DNA of 64,000 bases, from contig JAMPIV010004262.1 of assembly GCA_024509875.1 (NCBI GenBank), positions 694,001 to 758,000 of the forward strand. Reading direction: 5' to 3'. Source of the DNA: Oreohelix idahoensis. Lineage: Eukaryota > Mollusca > Gastropoda > Stylommatophora > Oreohelicidae. A model generated the notes under the pieces. That model was given only the letters and a program-made list of their open reading frames with translations, was not told the origin of the DNA and ran no database searches. Every line of letters begins with the position of its first letter. The stretch's first letter is position 1. Of this stretch, positions 1 through 13,422 are shown in pieces. The translations under genes were made by a program, and so were the position numbers.

Positions 1-930
1 TATGGATGGGGAAAAGTGATAATCATTTAGACATGTTGTATGTACTTTACCCCAGTGTTTATTCTCTTTTGCCAAGGAATGGCAAAGTTATATTTCGCAT
101 AAAAAGGTAAAACCACAATTTATTATGAACTTGGGCTTCGCCATCGTTGTTGATAAGCAGATGCACAGTGGTACTTTTAAAAAGAATATCCATTCAAAGG
201 AAGAAGACATTCCTATGTATCAGCACTGGATTGTATGATATTATTCAATTACCTCTATGAGAGAACCTATGAAGAAATGAGGACATTTAATGAATGACTA
301 ATTTTGGTCTATATTCTATAGTGAGTGAAGCTCACGAGAGAGAGAACAGCCATGTTGAAATTCATATACTTTGTATTTATCGAGTGAGAAAAAGGGATGC
401 CTGTACTATCGCTCGATGAACCAAGAGATCACTGCTACATGTGAGAACCCATGTCTGGGATTCCTATATTATGAAATATATATATATGTTGAACTTTACG
501 TGAAGGAATATTCGCTAGACGAGGTTAGGTCTAGGAGCCTTCCTATGTATTGGTTATGGTCTGACGTGCCCAGTCAGTAAAGCCAGATGATTTACATGAT
601 GGAACGCTGAATGCTTATTTACGAATGCTCCATTATGATATTTGCCAAGCATGAATGCTAACTTAAGATGATATTCCTGTGATCAACATTATGCTGTCTA
701 TGTCGACATTTGTTCCTGTAACCATACACGTACTGTCCAAGTGTGCGTCCCATTAAATGTTATAAAAAGACCACCGTAGTTCCAGTACTTCTTGAATTCG
801 AACAGTGTGAGTATGAGTGATGTACTACCAACCTGTCAACTCTATCGAATCATTCTACCATTCGCGTACTGACATTCAGATACACACTCATTGTTTACAC
901 TCACATTCTTGTCGGAGCCTCATCACGTTC
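1..930. repeat. Dispersed repeat family A, copy 1 (left end outside window)
   Basis: Non-coding and stop-rich in all frames. Blocks match, in the same order, the sequence at about 48450-49020: a 'tatagtgagtg' block near 319, 'ggaatattcgctaga' near 506, 'cagtcagtaa' near 571, 'attatgctgtctatgtcgac' near 688, and an 'accattcgcgta' block near 858. Same-order matches at two loci show a dispersed repeat. It could be an LTR, ending near 'cactcaca' about 914, but no paired end is visible because the copy starts before the window. Confidence 0.55.
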
Positions 931-1884
931 CAGGACAAGATGACCTGTATGACCAAAACTGTGCTGGGTTTGATGAGTTGACAATCGTTACACTTTACTA
1001 CACCAGTCCCAACATCTACATTTATCCACTGGTGGACATTCACATCATTTAGCAAATAAAGCATGATTCAACAACTAGTAGCCAGTATGAGTTAACAACT
1101 ACACACAAAGAAAGAGTTTAACAACTGGTGTGCCAGCTTCCTGGGTCAACCTGCACAGTGACCATATTGAGAAGTAAACTACTGAGACCAGACGTTCCTT
1201 GGGGTCTGTTACGACACACAAATACATCAGCAGTACAACTCTTCAGTGATGTCAGCGTGACCTGTCCTGTCGAGAGTATGCAGTAACTAGGTCAGGGTTT
1301 GTTGACATTTGGTTCATTGGACATTTGCCATACAACTGACAGTGTTACACAGCAAGCTTGGTTGAAACATAGAACATTACACATCAGGACTGGAGAATAT
1401 TTGACAGTGTTTGCGAAAGAAAATGTTATTGAACTGAGAAGTCCTACATTGATTGTTATCATTCAAATCAACGATGGAGCTTCTATTTCTGTGTTGAATT
1501 TAAAATAATTAGACCAGAAGTATTTGTTTAATAAAGTACCACAGTACTGTACTATTAGGCAGTGTAACTGAGCCTTCATTCCAACACATTCTTTCTGCAA
1601 CACTCTATTTACATCATATTGCCATACTATTTATGCATTTATGTATTTATGTTTAACTATTTATATGTGATATTTGTTTGTATCCAGCGGGTTGTTGTTT
1701 CGGTTGGGCGGTGTCACACAGCAGAGTATCCCACGTAATAGAGGGTCTGATGTGTGCGTTTCTATAGGTGCAATTTTCTTCATTGGAAATTTGCTGCGAC
1801 AGCTGTTGCTATTAGTGTTTTTACTATTTGCGAACATAATAAGAATATAAATGTATTATATTGCAAGATAGTAAAAATTGCCCT
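931..1884. other. No recognisable feature
   Basis: AT-rich intergenic sequence. The only open frame (1299-1508, 69 codons) has no motif or family resemblance, and I regard it as chance. Confidence 0.5.
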
Positions 1885-2110
1885 TTACAGGTTAGAAGCA
1901 CCATTAGTCGCCTTTGGAGGCGATTTCAAGAAACTGGCTCAGTGGCAGACAGCTGCGCAGTGGAAGACCCAGAGTCACAACTCCTGCCGAATACCGCTTC
2001 ATACGGCAGCGTCACCTCAGGAATCGACTTGCATCTGCATCCTCCACAGTCCAGTCAATGTCAGCAGCTCGTCGAATTTGAAATCAAACGGTCAGGAGTT
2101 AATGTCAAAA
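1885..2110 (+). pseudogene. Tc1-like transposase N-terminal remnant
   Basis: A fragment of a Tc1/mariner-superfamily transposase, the DNA-binding part that recognises the terminal inverted repeats. One frame from 1891 reads RSTISRLWRRFQETGSVAD, the second helix-turn-helix of Tc1-like transposases. At about 1950 the reading moves to another frame and continues as RSGRPRVTTPAE, the linker motif of the same family, then RHLRNRL. In-frame stops follow by about 2090. No catalytic DDE domain and no inverted repeats are visible. It is a short dead relic with at least one frameshift. Family assignment is firm because both halves of the bipartite DNA-binding region are recognisable. Confidence 0.8.
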
Positions 2111-2980
2111 ATGTTGTTTTGACCTTGACCTCTTTCATGACCTCACGAATCATTAGGTGAGTACAATTCCGGTAACCACGAGAAGTTAATGACCAGGTGG
2201 ACACAATCTATAGGTTTTTTCGATATTTGTGTAGCATGAAACCACAACTGCAGGTAGCTCCCTTGAGGAAATCAAAGCCAAACCAAGTTTAACTGTATTC
2301 TGACTTTCTTTTTTACTTCGACTTTTCTGTTCCAATTTTGCTGCGAAACGTAGTCGGGAGCAGACGTTTGCGTTCTAGAGCCAAGTGTGTGGCACTGGCT
2401 ACTGTCAGCCCCGTGTTATTTTGTCTGTGGTGTGTTGTTTATCTATCTGCCCCTTTGTCTTCTCCGCACCTGAAACCAGATGTCTTACTGTTGTAGTAGC
2501 ACAATGGTAATTTTCACGGCCTCCATTCTCATGAGATTGCCAGACCATAAACAATATTTTAAAACGAGTTGTCATAGGTAACTCGACTACGTCAAGTTTG
2601 ATTCTCCATTTCTAGGACACTTTAAATCAAATGTAAAATAAAACACTAAATGTCTATACATTTTAAGAATACTTTTTCCCGCAATGAAATATAAAGTAAA
2701 CAAAAGAGGACTTCACGGATTGCAGTTTTCAAGTTGAGTGTATATTTAAACAAAAAGTAGACACCGTAACAACAGCTTTAGTGCACGTATAGAAACGTAA
2801 TAAAAAAAAAAACGGTTCATAAATACCGAAAGTTGAATGAGACTGCGTGAATGAAAGTCTGACATAAGATAATGATATATGTGTTCTTTTGTATTGACTG
2901 TCAACAATCTTACCGTATGTGTCTTTTAATTAGTTGAGTCTTAAACACACAAAGACGAAGTTAAAACCGGGTAAGGGAAT
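2111..2980. other. No recognisable feature
   Basis: Intergenic AT-rich sequence. A run of ten A at about 2803-2812 is the only low-complexity element seen. Confidence 0.5.
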
Positions 2981-2984
2981 AAGA

Positions 2985-4850
2985 CTTTAAACCAAATTCT
3001 CAATAGACGTTAGAAAAGTTAGTCACAAACGGGAAGGTGTTCATAAAAGAGGATTTAGTCACAAGATGTAAGAGAAGCTATTACGATGATAGAAGGTAGT
3101 TAGAAGGTGTTCAAAAAGTTAGTTGCAAGATGCAAGAGAAGCTAGTGAGAATATTTAACAGAATCTAGTGTAGTTGGTGGGAATAGTCACAAGATGTAAG
3201 AAAAACTAGTCACAAGATTTTAGAGAAAATAATTACAAGATGTAGGAGAAGCTAGTCAGAAGGGGTAAGATAAGCCAGGAACGTGGCAGGAGAGCCACGA
3301 GATATATGTCAGAGAGGCTACTCACAGGAAAAGAAATTAGAAGGCGTAAGAGAAGCTAGTCAGAAGGTGTAATAGAAGCTAATCATACAATGTAAGAGAA
3401 AACAATAGCAAGAAATGTTAGCCAGAAGTTGTAGCAAAATTTAGTAAAATAGGAGGAGAGGCGATAGTCACAAGATATAAAAGATGATTGTCGCAAGATG
3501 ACAGAGGAACTAGTCACAAGATGTAAGAGTCGTTAATCACAAAATGTAAGAGACGTTAATCACAAGATGTAAGAGACGTTAATCACAAGATGTAAGAGAC
3601 GTTAATCACAAGATGTAAGAGACGTTAATCACAAGAAGTAAGAGACGTTAATCACAAGATGTAAGAGACGTTAATCACACGATGTAAAAGACATTAATCA
3701 CACGATGTAAGAGACGTTAATCACACGATGTAAGAGACGTTAATCACACGATGTAAGAGACGCTAATCTCAATATGTAAGATACGTTAATAACAAGATGT
3801 AAGAGACGTTAATCACAAGATGTAAGAGACGTTAATCACAAGATGTAAGAGACGTTAATCACAAGATGTAAGAGACGTTAATCACAAGATGTAAAAGAAA
3901 CTAGTCACAAGATTATAAGATAAGCTAGTCACCAAATATAAGGTAAGCTAGTCACCAGACATAAGAGAAGTAAGCCACAGGATATAATAAATGCTAGTCT
4001 GATGATGTCTGAGAAGTTTGACAGAAGGTGTGAGAGAAACTAGTCACAAGATATAAGGTAAGCTAGTCACCAGATATAAGGTAAGCTAGTCACCAGATAT
4101 AAGGTAAGCTAGTCACCAGATATAAGGTAAGCTAGTCACCAAATATAAGGTAAGCTAGTCACCAGATATAAGAGAAGCAAGCCACAGGATATAATAAATG
4201 CCAGTCTGATTATGTCTGAGAAGTTTGTCAGAAGGTGTGAGAGAAGCTAGTCACAAGATGTAAGAGACGTTTGTCAGAAGGTGTGGGAGAAGCACAAGAT
4301 GTAAGAGACGTTTGTCAGAAGGTGTGAGAGAAGCTTGTCACAAGATGTAACATAAACCAATCTCAAGATGTAAGAGAAGTTAGTTAGACGGTGTAACATA
4401 ATCTAGTAACATGAGAGGATATAGTCACATGATGAAAGAGAAGCTAGCCCTTAGACGTAACTGAAAATAGCCACAAGATGTAAGAGAAGCTAGTTATAAG
4501 ATGTGAGAGAAGATATCCATAAGATGTAATAGAAGGTAGTCATTTGGTATAAGATAAGTTAGTCATAAAAGATATAAGGGGAGATAGTCACAAGATGTAA
4601 GGGAAACTAGTCACACGATTTAAGAGAAGAAAGTCACAAGATGTAGAAGCTAATCACAACATGTAAGAGAAGCTAATAATACGATGTAAGAGACGATAAT
4701 AACAAGATGCAAGAGAAGCTAGCCAGAAGTTGTAATAGAATTTAGTAAAATAGGAGGAGATAGTCACAAGATATAAGAGATGTTAGTTGAAAAATGTAAT
4801 ACAAGCTAATCATGCAATGTATGAAAGGTTATCTTATTGTAAGAGAGACA
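2985..4850. repeat. 23-bp minisatellite, degenerate, two variant blocks
   Basis: Tandem array with a 23-bp unit close to 'gttaatcacaagatgtaagagac'. A homogeneous block lies at about 3505-3900. A second block (about 3905-4170) uses 'gctagtcaccagatataagg' units. The flanks are diverged copies. A larger duplication is embedded: the segment containing 'ccacaggatataataaatg' near 3973 recurs near 4178 with the same neighbours, so amplification occurred at more than one scale. Confidence 0.9.
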
Positions 4851-5342
4851 TCGTTTTCATCTCACATGACGGCACTTTAAAAGAAACATACAGCTAGATT
4901 CAAGATGCTAAAGAAAATATGACGTGAATACTCTGTTTCCTAATCTTCATTAGATCACCAGGCTCACTTAACATACATCTCAACAACATCAAGCTTAAGC
5001 ATGTTCCAGAGTTCAAGAACCTAGGAAGCGTTTTAAGAAAATGAAAGACGTGACACAGAAATCGGAACAAAATGTCAAAACAGTATGTGCAGTGACTTGT
5101 CAACTGTAACTACTTCTCAAATATTAGAATATCAGTATGGAAACTGAATGGTAGCTAATAAATAGAATATTCTTTCCAACATGTTGTTATCAGTGTCAAA
5201 CATGATTTCTGACCAAAGCACAGGAGGGAAAAAATCACATCGTGTGAGATGAGACGTTTAACAAAAGCCATTACTGTTACCAGGAGAGACAGAATGAGAA
5301 ATGATCAAATCTGAACTATTGTAGGAACTGCTTCACGTATAT
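4851..5342. other. No recognisable feature
   Basis: Intergenic. The minus-strand open frame at 4900-5103 shows no family resemblance. Confidence 0.4.
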
Positions 5343-5625
5343 ACAATCACAGACAATCAAGTGGTTTGGCCATGTCATGAGAATGGATCCCGATAAATTA
5401 GCACTACGCGCCTACAACAGCAGAAGATCTGGGTTCAGAGCAGAGGGAAGACCAAGAGCCAGCCAGATGGATAGACAACATCAGAGACATTCTACAACAA
5501 CATCACAGACATTCTACAACAACATCACAGACATTCTACAACAATATGGGCTCACAGCAGCCAAAGCGATACACTTGGCTCATGAATGCACCCTTAACTC
5601 CGCGAAAATTGTAAGGAAGAGGTAA
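5343..5625 (+). pseudogene. LINE reverse transcriptase C-terminal scrap
   Basis: Reads IKWFGHVMRMD, then GRPRA, then remnants of the WIDNIRDILQQ pattern. This is the conserved tail that follows the thumb in APE-type LINE reverse transcriptases of RTE-related families. The frame changes near 5455. A 22-bp unit ('cagacattctacaacaacat') is repeated three times at about 5482-5546, inside the segment that should encode the DNIRD..LQ helix, so the coding sequence has started to amplify locally. There are no catalytic motifs; only the 3' end is present, as expected for a heavily 5'-truncated LINE. Confidence 0.7.
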
Positions 5626-8029
5626 GTAAAGAAAGTATTCTGTATGCTGGCTGATTGATCAAGGCAAGGTATGAATTATCATAGACGTGGATTCTTGTAT
5701 CACGTCTCCAACAATCATAGCTCAACCTTTCCATTTCATATCGTTTAATTATTAGTAACATAGCGCATGCTATCTTGTCACTATCTCTACCCTTTTACCA
5801 GAACAGTCAGTGCTGTCAACGTTTTTAAAATTTTCATGTACACATGTTATGTAAGTAAATACATCAGATTAAATCAATTGCCATCTCCACATCAAAGAAT
5901 CTCAAACGTTGATGTTGTGCCATGATAACTAGCTGACCATAATGGTAGATCCAGTCATAAATTATGTATGAATTACCAAGGGCCATTGGTGGAAAGTATG
6001 ATAAATGTTGTGCACATTATTTATCTATTATCTGTAAATAAATCACTTTTGTTGTGAGTCATGTTTCTATGGTGATACGGCCAACACGTAATTCATCATT
6101 CAAACATACGTAGATGAACTACTACAGTGTGGACGGAAATGGACAACATAACTGGTGAGTAATGCAGAGTTGTGAAATTGTGAGGGAATATGGCAGCTTG
6201 CACCATGCGACATGGCATTAGAAAAAGGTGAAGAATAAAAAAAGCAAAAAAGGAAACTAAAAAAGAAACAATCAAACACATAAATCATACTCACACACTA
6301 ACACTCGCGCGGAGAAAGAGACCTGGTGATTGTTACAAAATAACCTCCATTGTCACATTTTGCTGTGACATCCTGTAATTCATTCTGTGCTCTTCACTTT
6401 CTTTTTCCCACTTCTGACAGTACAGTATTTGGTATTTTCGATTCATTGTTTACACTTCGTTCCTTCAATTCTTGTAATGTCGGGGCTTCATCGACCATCC
6501 ATACTGATTATTGTAATCAATGACTTTCGTTTAAACGCATATTGACACCTGGATCTGTTGAGTGAAATGTTGTTTACAAATGTGTAACACACTTCCGACC
6601 AGGAAGGAATGGGAGCGCCCGATTAATACGTAAACAACCTTAAGATGGCCGCAGTCATTTGTTTTATCACTAATAATATTTTATGTCTGGCCAGGTTGTT
6701 TGCTTGCACAGGACATATCAATCTAGTGATAGATTATATTCACGCACGATAACTCATGGGATTTGTAGCAGGTAAATGATGCAATCATTTCCTGGCAAGA
6801 CTTGTTGTAGGCAATGGTTACGATTAGTTATCGAACTTGACAAAGTTTATCTGTGGTAGATCTATGAAGTTGGGAGTGTAAACATGATCGATAACGAACG
6901 AAAGACGAGATGCCTTATATAGGAAGTGACTTGGAAAAATCACATTTTGTGTGTAACGCATACTTTTTCCATGAGAAGGTAGTGGAGATATACCTCTACC
7001 AAATACGCAGGATGCATGCTATTGATATGGCAATTGAGATGTTAAAATACAACATTTCTGACTGGAGCCTTGACATTTAGTAGCAATGTGGATGCGTGGG
7101 CCGAATGTTGCCTTTTAGTCTAGCGCCTTTTCAGTCTATGGCACAGCTAAAATAACTCGTCAAGAAGACAGTCAGAAAAGCCAGAGTAATAAATAGGATC
7201 AGAATTCTACTTTAAACGACCGGACAACGTGTTGGAGCAACTTATGGACGTACACCACAAGAAAACTCTTCCTTTATTAATACGGAAAGCCTGGAATTCT
7301 AGGAACCTGAACACTACGTCATAGTGGGATTATATTTGCAAAGTAATACCCCGGAGGCATCTTAACCACGTTGCCGAACCTATTTCTCTGAGCCAAGGGC
7401 GAGTATGCCCAAAATGATAGATGTACATTTTATCATTCTATTTTTTGCATTACTAACATGTGAAAATTGCTAGTGGATGTCCAAGCCGTATGGTTTCATG
7501 AACCACCACTGCAAAAGCTGGTGATTGCTTCATGCGGGTATTTCATAGGGACCCAAAAGCAGAGGTAGTCCCAAGTTCCATATGGAGCAGGGAGTGGATA
7601 ATGACAGAAATCATGTACATACGTATTATATTAACAGTTTCAACCAGTGCAAATGTATATGTAAACATGTTTTATATAAATGCAATGGGTGTTTTCTGCT
7701 CACTGGGATTAACATTAATGCTCAGAGAGGGTAAAGTTCTGAAGCAGATGGGATGGTGAAATTAAAGAGGGAACACCTGATTTTCGTGTCAGGAAACCCA
7801 GTACTCAGCAAGGTATTTTGTTCTCTCTTATTTCATGATACCAGTCGCTGGTACCATATGGTGATACTATGTGGAACAAGTGTGTAGCGTAAGTGGCTTC
7901 AGTCAAATCTAGACACCAACAGCAGGCGGGTCTTAAAAGACGCTGCATCATCTTTGCAATTACTACACCATACTACGAGGGACGTGTTGCGGCCACCAGA
8001 CTTGACCAGTGACGAGAGTTAACCAGTTT
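5626..8029. other. No recognisable gene
   Basis: About 2.4 kb with only short open frames (6096-6294 minus, 7532-7759 plus) that lack recognisable motifs, signal peptides or family resemblance. I see no RNA gene, tandem array or transposon end. Confidence 0.45.
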
Positions 8030-9655
8030 CATCATCATCATCAGTTGCCATCTCCACAACGAAAGTTGGCTGTAATGGATCTCCAACGTCTTCTGTCTCT
8101 TGTCTTGGTGGTACACTCTGATAGAATCTTTCCCGTCCATCTCTTGATGTTATCTTCCCACTTATAGCGCTGTCTTCCCCTTGCACGTTTGCCTTCAACT
8201 CTCCCTTCTGTTATGGTCTTCTGCAAGGTGTTATGCCTTTTTATGTGGCTAAAGTATTTTAGCTGCCGAACTTTGACCTCCCTCATTAGTTCTCTTTTCA
8301 TACCTAGATTTTCTAGGACCTCCTTATTCGTTTTCATCTCTTTCCATGAGATACGCCCCATTCTTCTATATATCCACATTTCAAGAGCCTCAATTCTTTC
8401 TTCCAAATGCTTATTCATTGTCCATGTTTCTGCACCATACAGAAATGCAGAATATATATAACACTTTATGATTCTCAGTTTTAATTTGTGAGATAACTGT
8501 TTGGATGTCAGTATATGTTTCATGTTGTTGAATGTAATTTTGGCCATTTCTATTCTCTTCTTGATTTCTGTTTCACATCTGCCATCTTCTGTTATTATAT
8601 GACCAAGATATACGTAGCTCTTGACTTGTTCCAGGATTTTCCCATTCACGCTTATCTTTAATGTGGGTTTATCGTCTGTTTTGCTAATTATCATAGTTTT
8701 TGTTTTCTCAATATTAATGTCGAGTCCATATTCATGACTTATGCTGTTCACTTGCTTCACTAGTTCTTGTAACTCCTGTTCGCTTTCAGCTAACAACACG
8801 GTATCATCTGCATATCTAAGGTTGTTTATTGACCTTCCACTGATGTTCAGTCCTGGTATTTCCTGTATCTGTTTGAAAATATTTTCGGTGTATAAATTAA
8901 ATAGACAGGGGGACAGCACACAACCTTGTCTGACACCTCTCTTTATGTCTATGTATGGTGAATAATTCCTTCCCGATCTTACTGTGGCAGTTTGCTCCCA
9001 ATAAAGGTTACTGAGTATTCTTATATCTTTTCCATCAATACCTATGTCTTTGAGGCATTCTATTATTTTCTCATGATGGATTCTGTCAAAAGCCTTCTTA
9101 TAGTCAATGAAGCACATATACATACTTTATTGGACCTCTGTATATTTTTCTGCTAATATTCTTAGTCAAAATATTGCCTCTCTTGTTCCCCTGTTCCGTC
9201 TAAAACCAAACTGTTCTTCTTGGATTTCACTGTCTACTTTACTTTTTATTCTTTCCTGTATGATTTTGAGCAGTATCTTAATTGCATGACTCATCAGGCT
9301 GATTGTTCTGAAGTCTGAACATTCTGTTGCATTTGGTTTTTTGGGCAATGTTATGAAAACTGATGTCTTCATGTCGTGTGGTATATATCCTGTATTGTAT
9401 ATATCATTACATATTTCTGTGATTGTATCTATACCAAAGCTCTCCAGAGCTTCTATCATTTCAATTTTTATGTTATCCATGCCTGCTGATCTTCCTTTTT
9501 GTATCATATGAATGGCATTATCTACTTCTGATCTGAGAATGTTTGGGCCTTCATTAGAATCTGGTGATGGTTTTTTACCTCTGTTGTCCTCGAATAGTTC
9601 TTTTACTTATTCTGCCCATCTGTTTGATATGTATTTCTCATCAACGAGTCTACAA
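8030..9655 (-). pseudogene. RTE/BovB-like LINE, 5'-truncated, three in-frame stops
   Basis: Reverse transcriptase of an APE-type LINE, which copies its RNA at a nicked target. A single frame runs from about 9650 down to 8041 and is broken by three stops only (near 9606, 9166 and 9130). Motifs in order: the pre-RT segment ending AGMDNIKIE, the fingers motif FGFRRNRGT, the palm motif FIDYKKAFD (about 9108-9080), RQGCVLSP, the catalytic YADDTVLL (about 8814), GAETWTMN and WEDNIKRWTG. The 3' end is a short TGATGATGATGA run directly after the stop (8030-8043), a tail type known for RTE/BovB elements. Homology stops abruptly at about 9652, so the endonuclease is absent. It is a dead copy, but little diverged outside the stops. 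Confidence 0.88.
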
Positions 9656-10814
9656 CCCGCAAAAACCCATTATCGGCGAATCAATGTCGGCTGTGGCAGA
9701 ACCAACCAACATCTTATTGGCAGCTAAGTACCCACTTAAAGCTGCCAACTGAACTCTCCAGTAACGAACTTTTCAAATCAGACCATCACCTGTGAGGAAT
9801 CTTTAATGGCTAACATTTTTCCCATCAAAACCTTTATTCATTTTTAAGTTGTTAATTATAACTGAGCATTACTTTTTTGTGTCTCTAAATATACAAATTT
9901 ATACTTGATTTAGTCATTTTGAGTGAACTACATCCATAGGTCGCAGTCAATTTAAATACAAATAACAGAGTTATCGAAGTATTATTTTACTGATTTAAAG
10001 CAACATTCGTACTCCTCATAAAAAGGTCAGGCAAGATAGACAGTTCACACGGCCTGGATCATATCAGCCGTAGTACTTGATTTCTTAAATTCATATGAGG
10101 CTCGCAAGAAATGTAGCACCATTCTTCAATTCACATTTCTGCCAAGAGTAATCTCGAGGTTAAGGTAGCTAATTTTGAAGACCGTCAAAGATACTGTAAA
10201 GTTTAGTCACTTGTGAACCAACACTGCACAGCAAGGGCAGTAAACTCCGTGACTGTGATGAACAAAAGGCGGATACAGAAGACATGGAAGGAACTCGAAT
10301 AGATACTGCGTTATATGACGGAGTGGCATTAACGAAGTCGTAAGTGAAGGTGTGTAACCCACAGAAATTTAAGGACAACGATAATGTTGACACAGTTTTG
10401 TAATGTCACAATTTGACACAGATATTAAAGACCTAGCTTTGTCTGTTTTCAACAACCAACGACATGTGGACAGAGCACAATCTTCCAGTTTAGAACAACA
10501 TATTGCAGACTCGATAAGCACAAATTAAGCTCCACACATGAGCCTAATTGCCACAACTGAACCCATCCATATGAGACCGTACAGTATGTGCTGATCTCTT
10601 GACCTGGACTCTCCACAGAAAGAAAAAAAGCTACTGCCGGGTTCCCAGCCAATCACAAACATTCTATACAGCACCACTGAACAGCTACAGAATTCGTGCA
10701 AATTCAAGTTGGCATTGGCTGTGAAAGAGCAACAAGCTCAGCGGACCTAGTTAAACAACAGCAAACCAACAACAACAACAACAACAAGATACAGAGAGGA
10801 ACTCAGAAGAATTC
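9656..10814. other. No recognisable feature
   Basis: Intergenic. It includes a short CAA-rich run near 10768-10790. Open frames here are short and unconvincing. Confidence 0.4.
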
Positions 10815-11015
10815 ATAGGAAAAGGTCAACAAGTTCTCGAGGAAATGGCTTGCGGTACCAACAGATCTGTCAGACGCAGCACTGTACTTCAAGAAGGATA
10901 AGCGTAAGCTCTCTTTCAAGTCACTTGTGGAAAAATACAAAGCAGGAAAGGCGAGGCTTGCAATTATGCTGTGCGAGTCAGCAGATGACGTATGACCCAA
11001 GTTGGCCCGCCCTCC
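10815..11015 (+). pseudogene. Possible reverse-transcriptase-associated C-terminal scrap
   Basis: One frame contains KVNKFSRKWLAVP, then LSDAALYFKKDKRKL, then YKAGKARLAIML. This resembles the conserved segment found C-terminal to the reverse transcriptase in some animal non-LTR elements (pattern K.LRKWLG.P..L...ALY...KL.LP...E.K..KAR). It ends at a stop near 11000. There is no palm motif. The identification rests on this one segment from memory. Confidence 0.45.
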
Positions 11016-12479
11016 TTAGTGTGTTAAGGAGATTAAGAGAGACCACTTCTGATTCTCAGATCGCCTCCTTTTGTATTTCTCTGTATAGCGTTCCCTATCG
11101 CCATTATCTCATTATTTGAGTGTCATGCCTACAGGCGGCTGCGATAATGTCTGATCATTTCTTACAGTATCAGCCAGCTGTGTCTTTAAAACATATCTTT
11201 ATCCTGTGGTCCGGTTTCCCCCCACGTGTTCTTATCTCTCTCTCTTTCTGTCTTCGTCTTTGTGAATTAAAAATACAAGTTATTACAATGATAGGAAACT
11301 CTTTACAGAGCGATACAACAGGAAGCAGTCTGATCATCAGAAGGAGTCCCCCCATCCGACAAGTGTTTCGGCCCGATTACTCCTTTACACTCTAATGGGG
11401 GCGGGCCTACTTGGGTCATGACTCCTAAGCGTCTCAGCTTCCTGTTGTCTTGTATCGAAAATGAACCCATTTCACTTATGATAGCAACTTTTAAATCCAC
11501 AACGCCAGCCGTGGAGGCAATTTTGAAAATAACAAAGAGAAGAAAAATTATTCCGTTCGTTCCGTCGCCCTTCGTTTGTACCTTATCGTGTTTATTTAGC
11601 TTCATTCAGTCTTCTCAATAAAACCAAACTTTGTATATCCATGTCATTAAGTTTGACTAGCTAGAATTAATATTTGCGTAACAAACAACCTTTAATGTAA
11701 TTTTTCAGTTGACGGGATATCATATTCTGCCGCCTGCTAACAGAACACGTCAGTTTTAGCATGTACAAAACTAATATGAACATAACAATCAGGACCATTT
11801 TAAATAAATTTTAAACGTTCATTTTTAAAACATTTATATTTTAGTATAGTCATTGATTGTCACAATCAAACGCCCACGCTCACACACAGCCTATCAAAGT
11901 CAGGTATGGTTGTTCACTTTGTTACATATTCACTCCAGAGTCAGCAGTCATTCATAGATCATACACTTACTCGCAGACAAGTAGTCATGTATGTTGCTGA
12001 GTCTAACACAGTCGTTCTTTTTCATATATTAAATTAATTCCCAGTCATACATGCTAACTCATAGTCTAACAAAGTCATTTACAATGTTTATATCTCATAC
12101 TACCATTGACCGTCGTGCACAGTCAACGTACAGTCTAACTACCGTATAACGATTATCTTCAACACTTTGACTAAACAGTAACACCCACAAAGTAATAAGG
12201 AAGAACATGATTAAGGCGTCCCTGTCTTGTTGATTGTCATTAGAGGTGTTTTATACTGATATCTGCCCACCACAACTACTTCACCTCTCCATGTGTATCA
12301 ACAGCGTGTTGTGGACCACAGCTGCTCGTGCAATAACTACGGCTAACAGAGATCCTTAAAAACATCCACCACTCGGTTGATGTGCATAGTCGGCGTGCCG
12401 GATCCTCCCTTTGGTAGGACCAAACAATAAGAAGATGGGATGAGCTTTCTTTGCATTGAGAAACATAAATAATTAAGAG
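11016..12479. other. No recognisable gene
   Basis: Short overlapping open frames on both strands (11120-11621) lack motifs. An AATAAA-type signal occurs near 11619 but has no gene to serve. Confidence 0.4.
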
Positions 12480-13422
12480 AAATCACGTCCAGCACCCGTG
12501 TGTTACCGGGGCCCGAAAGGGGAGCAAAGAATAGTAACACTGTACCATACCATGCATGTCGTAAAAAGGAGTGTTGGGCATGGGGCTGGTTACCCCATCC
12601 CGTAAAAAATATGTTACCAAAAAACTTCAACAAACATGGACAAGTCAAATACAGGATATATATCAACTCAGCCGCCCAAGACAGAAGAAGGTCCTCTGGA
12701 AAGGAGGCACATGAAGCAACCCAGAGAAAGCCGAAAGGAGTCTGGGTTGCCGACTAACCATTTTTCGTCTAAGAAAATCTCCAGGATTGGCACCTGGAAT
12801 GCTCCCACTATGTGAAAAAGGGAAAACTGCACAAGTAGCAGCGGAAATGACAAATTACAGAATTGATATCCTGGGTCTCTGCGAGACACGGTGGAAGGGC
12901 TTAGACAAGAGGAGATTGATCACAGGAGAAATGGTGTTGTGCTCAGGACAAGAGCAGGAAAGAGCCCACCACAGTAAAGGGGTGGCTATATTGCTGTCAA
13001 TTGAAGCACAGAAGGCACTTATATAATGGGAAGCAATGGGACCCCGAATTATAACAGAAAGGTTTAAATCAGCCAAAAAGAAAGTAAATATAAACATCAT
13101 CCCGTGTTATGCACCAACAAATGATAAAGAAGAATAGGAGAAAGAAGACTTTTACACCAGACTACAAAATGTCTTGGACAATAAGAAAAGAAAGGACATC
13201 AAAATTTTGATGGGGGACCTAAACGCGAAAATAGGAACAGACAACCCCGACTTTGATGAAATCATGGGAAAGCATGGACTAGTTATGATGAACGAGAATG
13301 CAGAACTATTAGCAAACTTATGTGCTTCAAATCAACTACCTATAGGAGGAAGCATATTTCCAAATAAAAGAATACATTAAGCAACATGGATATCACCAGA
13401 CCACAGAACTGAGAATCAGATT
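12480..13422 (+). pseudogene. LINE copy P: 5' leader and N-terminal APE endonuclease
   Basis: 5' part of an APE-type non-LTR element. The leader contains 'accatgcatgtcgtaaaaa' and 'gggcatggggctggt', typical of this LINE group. The endonuclease begins RIGTWNAPTM near 12785, shifts frame at about 12811 (one base missing), and continues as GLCETRWKG, then CYAPTNDKEE, then ILMGDLNAKIG and GGSIFPNKRIH. These are the catalytic motifs of the APE fold, including the asparagine, glutamate and D-N pair. In-frame stops lie at about 13024, 13135 and 13378. The endonuclease breaks off after ENQI at 13422 and resumes at 14406, because another element is inserted. Proteins of this family are often annotated in animal genomes as 'craniofacial development protein 2-like'. 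Confidence 0.85.

Noticed and set aside
7532..7759. 75-codon open frame
   Set aside because: No recognisable motif, no repeat or transposon context, length within chance for this composition.
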